A model generated the notes under the pieces. That model was not told where the DNA came from and searched no databases. It worked only from the letters and a program-made list of their open reading frames with translations. DNA of 64,000 nucleotides from Calendula officinalis (taxonomy: Eukaryota > Streptophyta > Magnoliopsida > Asterales > Asteraceae), in NCBI GenBank assembly GCA_963853835.1, contig OY970826.1, forward strand, positions 71,852,929 to 71,916,928, in the 5' to 3' direction. Made by a program: the position numbers and the translations under genes. The number at the start of each line of letters is the position of its first letter. Positions within the stretch are counted from its first letter, which is position 1. This document shows positions 52,263 to 61,668 of the stretch, in pieces.

Positions 52263-53951
52263 TTAGTTAATATTGGCTCCCTCATGTATCATGAGGACAT
52301 GGCCATCAGGTGGTCCGGGATGTTCTGTGTCTTCCCCCTTCTTTTGCCAGGCATAACTCTTCTTAAGTGGAGGTTTATTTGTTTGCTGCTTAGTGCCAGG
52401 GACAAGGTGTTCTAGTTTGCCTTCTTCCAAAGCCCGCCTGATTTCCCTTTTTAGCTCTCTACAGACATTCGTGTCGTGTCCATGATCTTCATGGAAATCA
52501 CAGTATTTATTCATGTTTTTCGTACCTGACCTATGCTCCATCTGGGGTGGAGGTGTGAAGGTAACGCACACCTGCTCTGTTATCAAGATTTCTTTTGGTG
52601 TTTTGCTAAGAGCACGCTCAGACGGATGTTTATCGTATGGGCCAAACCTCCGGTTGCTCCTTTCATCTCGTTGATGGTCACCAGTCAGAGCATCATGCCT
52701 GCGATCTGACGTGTCGGTCCATGACTTGCCGCCTACCTCTCTTGTCAGGGAGACAGTTTCTTTTGACCTTAGATAGTCATATGCCCTGTCCGTGGCTTCT
52801 TTGAAAGTAATTGGAGTTCTCTTGATTAACTTTTCTTGCAGTTGTCTTGGAAGCAGGGAGAGAGTAAAGCCCGAAATTTGCTGACTTTCGGGTAAGGCGA
52901 CAATTTTCTGGCACTCCTGCGTGTAACGCTGAATGAAGTCGCGTAACCCCTCGCCTTCCCTTTGTCGCAGCAAATGTGCTTCTATATGAGTTCTCTGCTG
53001 CTTCTTTTGCTGGATAAAGTGAGTTACAAATTTAGCCTTTAGATCTGCAAAGTCTTGAATACTCCTCTCCGGTAAGTCAGCAAACCAATCACGAGCGAAA
53101 CCCTGCAACGTGCCAGGGAACATGTGACAAGCGACTGGGTCTAGCCATTTCTCTGTCATAATGGCCTGTTCAAAAAGAGCAAGGTGGTCATCAGGATCTC
53201 ATGTACCGTCGTAAGTACCAATGATGGACGGAACTTTTTTTTTGTCAGGGAGTGGAAATCTGGCCACCCAGTCACAGAACTTCGAACTAACCACCGACAA
53301 AGGCATAGTGGCCGCTCGGGGTGGTATGGCTGCGGACACGAGTGCTTGAAACACGCGCAACATGTCATTAGATGTGTCCTGTAGTGGATATGGTGGTGGG
53401 GTGTGAATGGGTGGTTGTCGTAACTGCTCCAATAATTGTGACAACGGATCTACTGGTTGAACAACCGTTGGCTGCGGTGCTGGGCACAACGCCGCCACCA
53501 ACTGAGACAACAGGTCCGATGAAGTAGGTGGTGGAGGAGGCGGTGGTGACTGAGTACTCTGAGCCAACCTTCAGAGTAACTCCACAATTGGATCCTCCCG
53601 AACCCCCGGCATAGCCGCCTGTGGAAAGTTGGAAACAGGCTGCCTGACCGGATCCGTGCCATCCTCCTGAGAGCTTGTCCCGTGGGACAAAAGAGGCTGA
53701 CATGAAGGGATGGGCGTCACTGGCCGTGGTGAGGTACACGAACTTGATCCAACCAGCCTTGTGGAGAAAAGTGGACTTGTTAAAGAGGGATACCCTCGTG
53801 TCCTGATATCCGACACCGTCCACTCAGAATCGACGTATGGTTCCATGATACGACTAGGCGAGGTTATCACCGCCTCGGGTATAGTGGTAATCACGGTAGT
53901 GGTTATTAATGGCGATGAAGAAGTGATCAGCGATGGCTGTGTATCCGCCAT
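52263..53951 (-). pseudogene. gag of element A, internal copy 1 (two premature stops)
   Basis: A 1689-bp frame of 562 codons, minus strand, broken by TGA at codon 127 (53571-53573) and codon 251 (53199-53201). Both replace CGA (Arg) codons that are intact in other copies. The start MADTQPS is chosen because it is the first Met after the primer site; the open frame extends upstream only into the primer site and LTR. Layout: Ser/Thr/Pro-rich N-terminus (1-125), Pro-rich linker (about 130-200), a Retrotrans_gag-like region (about 255-365, with MTEKWLDP and FARDWFADLP), a basic region, a C-x2-H-x4-H-x4-C zinc-knuckle-like motif at 484-497, and a tail ending MIHEGANIN. Gag would form the virus-like particle and bind RNA. 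The motif spacing is typical of plant Tat/Athila-type gag. No frameshift is seen. Confidence 0.88.
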
Positions 53952-54019
53952 AGGAACGGTTTGATTATTGAGGAAGAAAAAAAAAGTTTGGAAAAGTGAA
54001 ACGCCATTTAAAAACGTGT

Positions 54020-54036
54020 CCCACGGATGGCGCCAA
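54020..54036 (-). other. Primer-binding site of element A, copy 1
   Basis: Minus-strand TTGGCGCCATCCGTGGG starts at the LTR end. TGGCGCC-type sites are common in plant Ty3/gypsy elements (Asp-tRNA-like), but the match beyond seven bases is partial, so the tRNA is not certain. Confidence 0.7.
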
Positions 54037-54691
54037 TGTTCGAGCAACGATTGTCAAACACAAATACCAGGCGACGTCAACCTTGGATCTCCTGTGATGA
54101 TCACAGTGCAGACCCAACAAGCTCTTGGCGAACCTAGGGTGATCGAGGTTGAGTGCGAAGGTGAAAGTGAGTGCAAGTTAACTCTGTGTTTTAGGCTTCT
54201 TAATCTGTCTCAGTGTGTTGTTGACAATGAGTTAGGCCATGTATTAATATGGCCTCAGGTATATGGAACGTTGGCTCATTATGACTACAATAAAGCAGTC
54301 ATGAAGCGCCATTATGATGCGTGTCAATGATCGTGTAACGCCTTACTATTATGACTGCAATAAAGCAGTTATGAACCGCCATTATGACGGGACGTCATAA
54401 CAATTCTGACAGGCGCTGACAATTCTGACAGGGCTGACAATTCTGACAGGCGCTGACAATTCTGACAGGCGCTGACAATTTTGACAGGCACTGACAATTC
54501 TGACAGGCGCTGACAATTCTGACAGGCCTGACAATTCTGACAGACGCTGACAACTTTGACAGGCGCTGACAACTTGGACAGGCTCTGACAACTTGTATAG
54601 GCGATGACAACTTGGGCTTAGTTGTAGTAGCCCATCTTCATGTTTAGGTGAATTTACCTATATACATAGGTAATCCCTACTAACCTCATCA
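54037..54691 (-). repeat. Element A LTR 2 (central)
   Basis: 655 bp, shared by the two internal regions: primer site on its left, polypurine tract on its right. It has 11 full repeat units (54401-54607) and TATTAATA in place of TATAAATA at about 54242-54249. A central LTR is expected after LTR-LTR unequal crossing-over. Confidence 0.93.
54401..54607. repeat. 18-19-bp tandem repeat array in element A LTR 2
   Basis: 207 bp, 11 full units, one 19-bp unit more than LTR 1 and the same length as LTR 3. Confidence 0.92.
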
Positions 54692-54701
54692 TGCCCCCGA
54701 G
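54692..54701 (-). other. Polypurine tract of element A, copy 2
   Basis: Minus-strand CTCGGGGGCA adjacent to the LTR 2 boundary. Confidence 0.6.
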
Positions 54702-54940
54702 TTAGGATTTGCCAAAACAACTGTTTGAGAGTCGTAACTATCAGTACGCGTAAGTCCTTTGCCTTTTTGCGTTTATTTGTTTTATTTTATTTTATTTTAT
54801 TTATTTATTTATTATTTTTTTTTCGATTGGACTGGTTGCAACACGTGACCGGCTGCCAGCCCTGGACCGGCGGCGGCGACGTGCAAGACATGCGGGCAAC
54901 AGCGGCGAAACCGGCGATTCGCAAGGTAACGGCTGGAGGG

Positions 54941-55150
54941 ACCGGCGGTCATAGCAGGACCGGAGGTCGCACAGTGGCGGACCGACAGTCGAGGGTAATG
55001 GCGGAACCGGCAGTCCTGGGCATTGGCGGAACCGGCGGTCATAGCAGGACCGGCGGTCGCACAGTGGCGGACCGGCAGTCGAGGGAAATGGCGAAACCAA
55101 CAGGGTCAACGGCGGAACCGGCGGTCGCACAGTGGCAGACGGCAGCAAAG
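54941..55150. repeat. GC-rich 90-bp minisatellite in element A, copy 2
   Basis: Units start at 54941 and 55031 (90-bp offset) with the ACCGGCGGTC motif. A few substitutions separate it from copy 1. Confidence 0.88.
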
Positions 55151-56234
55151 CACAGACCGGCGGCAGTGGCCCAGACCTGCGGCCATAGGCGAGACCGGCG
55201 GTAGGGGCGTGCGATTTTGGCAGATAGGTTTCCGCCTATGCGGACCGGCGGTTAGGTTTACGATTTAGGCTGGCGGTTTACGCCGAGGGTTAGGGTTTAG
55301 CGGTCCGGGAGAATAGGGATTAACCGGCCGGCGGTTTAGGGTTTTATGGTTGGACCCTTATACGCTTTTCGACAATCGTAAGCCAAAGTGAGACGGCGGT
55401 CTAGTTGGACCCTTATACGTTTTTACGCTTTAAATCATTAACTCCTTCCTAACTGAATTGTATGTTTTGCAGGTTTAACTGGGTTGCTCGCTACTACGTA
55501 CTTGCTTGTCCATTGCTTTACTTTGAAAAATAATGTTTTATTGGATGATCAAGCCAATAACACATTTTTGTTTTTATCTTTTTATTATGGATGTTGTGTC
55601 CATGACACCGTCTTGGGTGTGCATGACAGTGTGTATATTTGGTTGTGCGTATGACACTTTCTTGAGAGCCCATGATGCCTTTGTATGCCAATGACCTGGG
55701 TAGATTTGGGTATCTCTGATGTATGCTTCATATTGTGCCTGTGACACTGTGCCAATGGCACTTTTGTTGGATAACCTTTACTTTGTTTACTCGTGAGGAT
55801 GGTCGCTTCCCAGTGAGAAGTGCTTATCTTTTATCAAGTAGATTAAAAGACGAGTATGATTGTATGTTATTTGGCCAGACAAGGTTGTCTTTCTTGGCTT
55901 CATACATGTTGTATTGAACTATGTTCTTAGTTGTGTACATGCACATGCGTGCTCAAGTTGTAATATTGTACGTAATGAAAGTGCATGTTTGGCTTTAGAC
56001 TGAGATGTCTATTGCGGCCTTATGCTTTTTGTATTGAATCCTTACTTCAATATTTATTTGTTTATGCAAAAACCATAGAAAAATGATATTGTGAGATAAT
56101 ATTGGGATACAAGATCAGACCAAATGCTATTATCGCCAGTTTCATGCATGACCATGACATTCCATGTGCTTGGAAACATGTATTGAAAACATAAAGGAAA
56201 AAATGACAGTAAAGACTATCGCACCTTGATAGGT

Positions 56235-57923
56235 TTAGTTAATATTGGCTCCCTCATGTATCATGAGGACATGGCCATCAGGTGGTCCGGGATGTTCTGT
56301 GTCTTCCCCCTTCTTTTGCCAGGCATAACTCTTCTTAAGTGGAGGTTTATTTGTTTGCTGCTTAGCGCCAGGGACAAGGTGTTCTAGTTTGCCTTCTTCC
56401 AAAGCCCGCCTGATTTCCCTTTTTAGCTCTCTACAGACATTCGTGTCGTGACCATGATCTTCATGGAAATCACAGTATTTATTCATGTTTTTCGTACCTG
56501 ACCATTGCTCCATCTGGGGTGGAGGTGTGAAGGTAACGCACACCTGCTCTGTTATCAAGATTTCTTTTGGTGTTTTGCTAAGAGCACACTCAGACGGATG
56601 TTTATCGTATGGGCCAAACCTCCGGTTGCTCCTTTCATCTCGTTGATGGTCACCAGTCAGAGCATCATGCCTGCGATCTGACGTGTCGGTCCATGACTTG
56701 CCGCCTACCTCTCTTGTCAGGGAGACAGTTTCGTTTGACCTTAGATAGTCATATGCCCTGTCCGTGGCTTCTTTGAAAGTAATTGGAGTTCTCTTGATTA
56801 ACTTTTCTTGCAGTTGTCCTGGAAGCAGGGAGAGAGTAAAGCCCGAAATTTGCTGACTTTCGGGTAAGGCGACAATTTTCTGGCACTCCTGCGTGTAACG
56901 CTGAATGAAGTCGCGTAACCCCTTGCCTTCCCTTTGTCGCAGCAAACGTGCTTCTATATGAGTTCTCTGCTGCTTCTTTTGCTGTATAAAGTGAGTTACA
57001 AATTTAGCCTTTAGATCTGCAAAGTCTTGAATACTCCTCTCCGGTAAGTCAGCAAACCAATCACGAGCGAAACCCTGCAACGTGCCAGGGAACATGTGAC
57101 AAGCGACTGGGTCTAGCCATTTCTATGTCATAATGGCCTGTTCAAAAAGAGCAAGGTGGTCATCAGGATCTCGTGTACCGTCGTAAGTACCAACGATGGA
57201 CGGAACTTTTTGTTTGTCAGGGAGTGGAAATTTGGCCACCCAGTCACAGAACTTCGAACTAACCACCGACAAAGGCATAGTGGCCGCTCGGGGTGGTACG
57301 GCTGCGGACACGAGTGTTTGCAACACGCGCAACATGTCATTAGATGTGTCCTGTGGTGGATATGGTGGTGGGGTGTGAATGGGTGGTTGTCGTAACTGCT
57401 CCAATAATTGTGACAACGGATCTACTGGTTGAACAACCGTTGGCTGCGGTGCTGGGCGCAACGCCGCCACCAACTGAGACAACAGGTCCGATGAAGTAGG
57501 TGGTGGAGGAGGCGGTGGTAACTGAGTACTCTGAGCCAACCTTCGGAGTAACTCCACAATTGGATCCTCCCGAACCCCCGGCATAGCCGCCTGTGGAAAG
57601 TTGGAAACAGGCTGCCTGACCGGATCCGTGCCATCCTCCTGAGAGCTTGTCCCGTGGGACAAAAGAGGCTGACATGAAGGGATGGGCGTCACTGGCTGTG
57701 GTGAGGTAAACGAAATTGATCCAACCAGCCTTGTGGAGAAAAGTGGACTTGTTAAAGAGGGATACCCTCGTGTCCTGACATCCGACACCGTCCACTCAGA
57801 ATCGACGTATGGTTCCATGATACGACTAGGCGAGGTTATCACCGCCTCGGGTATAGTGGTAATCATGGTAGTGGTTATTAATGGCGATGAAGAAGTGATC
57901 AGCGATGGCTGTGTATCCGCCAT
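56235..57923 (-). pseudogene. gag of element A, internal copy 2 (one premature stop)
   Basis: The same 562-codon frame as copy 1. It is open from MADTQPS to codon 266 and broken only by TAG at codon 267 (57123-57125), where other copies have GAG (Glu) in MTEKWLDP. The remaining 295 codons are open, including the gag core and the C484/H487/H492/C497 motif. It is the least damaged gag inside the compound element, yet the stop falls at the start of the core domain, so a truncated product would lack both core and zinc motif. Both Arg codons that are TGA in copy 1 are intact here. Confidence 0.9.
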
Positions 57924-57991
57924 AGGAACGGTTTGATTATTGAGGAAGAAAAAAAAAGTTTGGAAAAGTGAAACGCCGTTTAAAAACGTGT

Positions 57992-58008
57992 CCCACGGAT
58001 GGCGCCAA
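57992..58008 (-). other. Primer-binding site of element A, copy 2
   Basis: Same TTGGCGCCATCCGTGGG as copy 1, directly next to LTR 3, the outer 5' LTR of the compound element. Confidence 0.7.
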
Positions 58009-58213
58009 TGTTCAAGCAACGATTGTCAAACACAAATACCAGGCGACGTCAACCTTGGATCTCCTGTGATGATCACAGTGCAGACCCAACAAGCTCTTGG
58101 CGAACCTAGGGTGATCGAGGTTGAGTGCGAAGGTGAAAGTGAGTGTAAGTTAACTCTGTGTTTTAGGCTTCTTAATCTGTCTCAGTGTGTTGTTGACAAT
58201 GAGTTAGGCCATG

Positions 58214-58221
58214 TATTTATA
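58214..58221 (-). promoter_or_regulatory. Possible TATA box in element A LTR 3
   Basis: Minus-strand TATAAATA, at the equivalent position to LTR 1. The call is by motif only. Confidence 0.45.
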
Positions 58222-58372
58222 TGGCCTCAGGTATATGGAACGTTGGCTCATTATGACTACAATAAAGCAGTCATGAAGCGCCATTATGATGCGTGTCAAT
58301 GATCGTGTAACGCCTTACTATTATGACTGCAATAAAGCAGTTATGAACCGCCATTATGACGGGACGTCATAA

Positions 58373-58579
58373 CAATTCTGACAGGCGCTGACAATTCTGA
58401 CAGGGCTGACAATTCTGACAGGCGCTGACAATTCTGACAGGCGCTGACAATTCTGACAGGCACTGACAATTCTGACAGGCGCTGACAATTCTGACAGGCC
58501 TGACAATTCTGACAGACGCTGACAACTTTGACAGGCGCTGACAACTTGGACAGGCTCTGACAACTTGGATAGGCGATGA
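58373..58579. repeat. 18-19-bp tandem repeat array in element A LTR 3
   Basis: 207 bp, 11 full units. Confidence 0.92.
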
Positions 58580-58664
58580 CAACTTGGGCTTAGTTGTAGT
58601 AGCCCATCTTCATGTTTAGGTGATATTTACCTATATACATAGGTAGTCGCTACTAACCTCATCA

Positions 58665-58669
58665 CCTCG
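58665..58669. repeat. Target-site duplication, right of compound element A
   Basis: CCTCG, identical to 42778-42782. Confidence 0.9.
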
Positions 58670-60752
58670 GGTAGACAAAATACACATACAAGGAAACACA
58701 AACCCTAGAAATTGGAAAAAAATTTATAATTGTCAGAGTTAGTTTCCTCGGTGCACAACTATACACCCTAGGAAACATAAAACCCTAAAAATATGAAAAT
58801 CAAACTTTTATTGTCAAAAGTTGGTTTCCTCAGGTAGCCAAAATATACGCACAAGGAAACATAAAACCCTGAAAATAGGAAAACACACCCTAGAAAACAT
58901 AAAACCCCAAAAATAGGAAAATTTGTCATATATGGTTTCCTCGGGTAGACAAAATATACACCCGAGGAAACACAAACCCTAAAAATAGGAAAATAATTTA
59001 TAATTGTCAGAGTTAGTTTCCTCGGTGCACAACTATACACCCTAGGAAACATAAAACCCTAAAAATATGAAAATCAAACTTTTATTGTCAAAAGTTGGTT
59101 TCCTCAGGTAGCCAAAATATACGCACAAGGAAACATAAAACCCTAAAAATAGGAAAACACACCCTAGAAAACATAAAACCCCAAAAATGGGAAAATTAGT
59201 CATATATGGTTTCCTCGGGTAGACAAAATATACACCCGAGGAAACACAAACCCTAAAAATAGGAAAATAATTTATAATTGTCAGAGTTAGTTTCCTCAGG
59301 TGCACAACTACACAACCTAGGAAACATTAAACCCTAAAAATAGGAAAATCAAACTTTTATTGTCAAAAGTTGGTTTCCTCGGGAAGACAAAATACACACC
59401 CAAGGAAACACAAACCTTGAAAATAGGAAAATAATATATAATTGTGAAGGTTAGTTTCCTCGGGTCCACAACTACACACCCCAGGAAACATAAAACACTA
59501 AAAATAGGAAAATCAAACTGTTATTGTCAAAAGTTGGTTTGCTCGGGTAGACAAAATACACATCCAAGGAAACACAAACCTTGAAAATAGGATAATAATA
59601 TATAATTGTGAAGGTTAGTTTCCTCGGGTCCACAACTACACACCCCAGGAAACATAAAACACTAAAAATAGGAAAATCAAACTTTTATTGTCAAAAGTTG
59701 GTTTCCTCAGGTAGCCAAAATACACGCACAAGGAAACATAAAACCCTAAAAATAGGAAAACACACCCTAGAAAACATAAAACCCCAAAAGTAGGAAAATT
59801 AGTCATATATGGTTTCCTCGGGTAGACAAAATACACACCCAAGGAAACAAAACCCTAAAAATAGGAAAATAATTTATAATTGTCAGTGTTAGTTTCCTCG
59901 GGTGCACAACTACACACCCTAGGAAACATAAAACCCTAAAAATAGGAAAATTAAACTTTTATTGTCAAAAGTTGGTTTCCACGGGTAGACAAAATTAACA
60001 CCCAAGGAAACACAACTACACACCCTAGGAAACATAAAACTCTAAAAATAGAAAGATCAAACTTTTATTGTCAAAAGTTAGTTTCCCCGGGTAGCCAAAA
60101 TACACACCCAAGGAAACATAAAACTAAAAATAGGAAAACACACCCTAGGAAACATAAAACCCCAAAAATACGAAAATCAGTCATATATGGTTTCCTCGGG
60201 TAGACAAAATACACACCCAAGGAAACACAAACCCTAAATATTGGAAAATAATTTATAATTGTCAGAGTTAGTTTCCTCGGGTGCACAACTAGTCAACTAC
60301 ACACCCTAGGAAACATAAAATCTTAAAAATAAGAAAATTAAACTTTTATTGTCAAAAGTTGGTTTCCACGGGTAGACAAAATTAACACCCAAGGAAACAC
60401 AAACCCTGAAGTGTCATGGTTAGTTTCCTCGGGTACACAACTACACACCATAGGAAACATAAAACTCTAAAAATAGAAAGTTCAAACTTTTATTGTCCAA
60501 AGTTAGTTTCCCCGAGTAGCCAAAATACTCACCCAAGGAAACGTAAAACCCTAAAAATAGGAAAACGCACCCTAGGAAACATAAAACCCCAAAAATAGGA
60601 AAATTAGTCATATATGGTTTCCTCGGATAGACAAAATACACACCCAAGGAAACACAAACCCTAAAAATTGGAAAATAGTTTATGATTGTCAGAGTTAGTT
60701 TCCTCGGGTGCACAACTACACACCCTAGGAAACATAAAACCCTAAAAATAGG
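58665..60752. repeat. Satellite array, right segment
   Basis: Satellite resumes in phase with the module cut at 42782 and follows the order seen from about 37725. It includes a local duplication of about 274 bp (one A+B+C set: 58768-59041 and 59042-59315) and AACTAGTC-variant modules near 60290. It ends at a junction with element A sequence. Confidence 0.93.
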
Positions 60753-61668
60753 GATTAACCGGCCGGCGGTTTAGGGTTTTATGGTTGGACCCTTATACGC
60801 TTTTCGACAATCGTAAGCCAAAGTGAGACGGTGGTCTAGTTGGACCCTTATACGTTTTTACGCTTTAAATCATTAACTCCTTCCTAACTGAATTGTATGT
60901 TTTGCAGGTTTAACTGGGTTGCTCGCTACTACGTACTTGCTTGTCCATTGCTTTACTTTGAAAAATAATGTTTTATTGGATGATCAAGCCAATAACACAT
61001 TTTTGTTTTTATCTTTTTATTATGGATGTTGTGTCCATGACACCGTCTTGGGTGTGCATGACAGTGTGTATATTTGGTTGTGCGTATGACACTTTCTTGA
61101 GAGCCCATGATGCCTTTGTATGCCAATGACCTGGGTAGATTTGGGTATCTCTTATGTATGCTTCATATTGTGCCCGTGACACTGTGCCAATGGCACTTTT
61201 GTTGGATAACCTTTACTTTGTTTACTCGCGAGGATTGTCGCTTCCCAGTGAGAAGTGCTTATCTTTTATCAAGTTGATTAAAAGACGAGTATGATTGTAT
61301 GTTATTTGGCAGACAAGGTTGTCTTTCTTGGCTTCATACATGTTGTATTGAACTATGTTCTTAGTTGTGTACATGCACATGCGTGCTCAAGTTGTAATAT
61401 TGTACGTAATGAAAGTGCATGTTTGGCTTTAGACTGAGATGTCTATTGTGGCCTTATGCTTTTTGTATTGAATCCTTACTTCAATATTTATTTGTTTATG
61501 CAAAAACCATAGAAAAATGATATTATGAGATAATATTGGGATACAAGATCAGACCAAATGCTATTATCGCCAGTTTCATGCATGACCATGACATTCCATG
61601 TGCTTGGAAACATGTATTGAAAACATAAAGGAAAAAATGACAGTAAAGACTATCACACCTTGATAGGT

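Larger units (their letters stand above)
54692..56234 (-). other. Element A non-coding region, copy 2
   Basis: About 1.5 kb between the LTR and the gag stop, uninterrupted here. It holds the TTTTA microsatellite (54772-54823), the GC-rich 90-bp minisatellite (54941-55150) and AT-richer sequence matching 51177-52262. It shows that nothing but element B was added to copy 1. No pol domain is found where one would be expected downstream of gag. Confidence 0.75.
42783..58664 (-). mobile_element. Compound element A: three-LTR, gag-only Ty3/gypsy-type retrotransposon (TR-GAG-like)
   Basis: Order on the + strand is LTR (42783-43419), internal copy 1 (43420-54036, interrupted by element B), LTR (54037-54691), internal copy 2 (54692-58008), LTR (58009-58664). 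Without B and its target repeat, internal copy 1 is 3318 bp and copy 2 is 3317 bp. A single CCTCG duplication flanks the whole, so it behaves as one locus. Primer sites lie to the right of each internal region and purine tracts to the left, so the element reads on the minus strand. Each internal region has one gag frame and then about 1.5 kb of non-coding sequence. No protease, RT, RNase H or integrase is seen. This matches the published class of LTR elements that carry only gag (TR-GAG). The Tat/Athila-side affinity is inferred from the gag motif. Confidence 0.9.
58009..58664 (-). repeat. Element A LTR 3 (5' in element sense)
   Basis: 656 bp, starting TGTTCAAGC (one change in the end region) and ending ACCTCATCA. 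As the outer 5' LTR it would be the promoter of the compound element; a minus-strand TATAAATA is at 58214-58221. Confidence 0.93.

Noticed and set aside
54692..54701. Solo LTR at 54037-54691 from a separate insertion
   Set aside because: No 5-bp duplication beside it. It is bounded by element A primer site and purine tract on the correct sides, so it is the shared central LTR.
50766..55268. Open frames of 76-159 codons over the GC-rich minisatellite on both strands
   Set aside because: Overlapping frames on both strands over a 90-bp GC-rich repeat with few stop codons by composition; the protein is a repeat of the DNA motif with no domain.
1..60752. Interstitial telomere sequence
   Set aside because: CCCTAAA occurs once per module and is never tandem beyond one copy, so it is a motif in a satellite and not telomeric repeat DNA.
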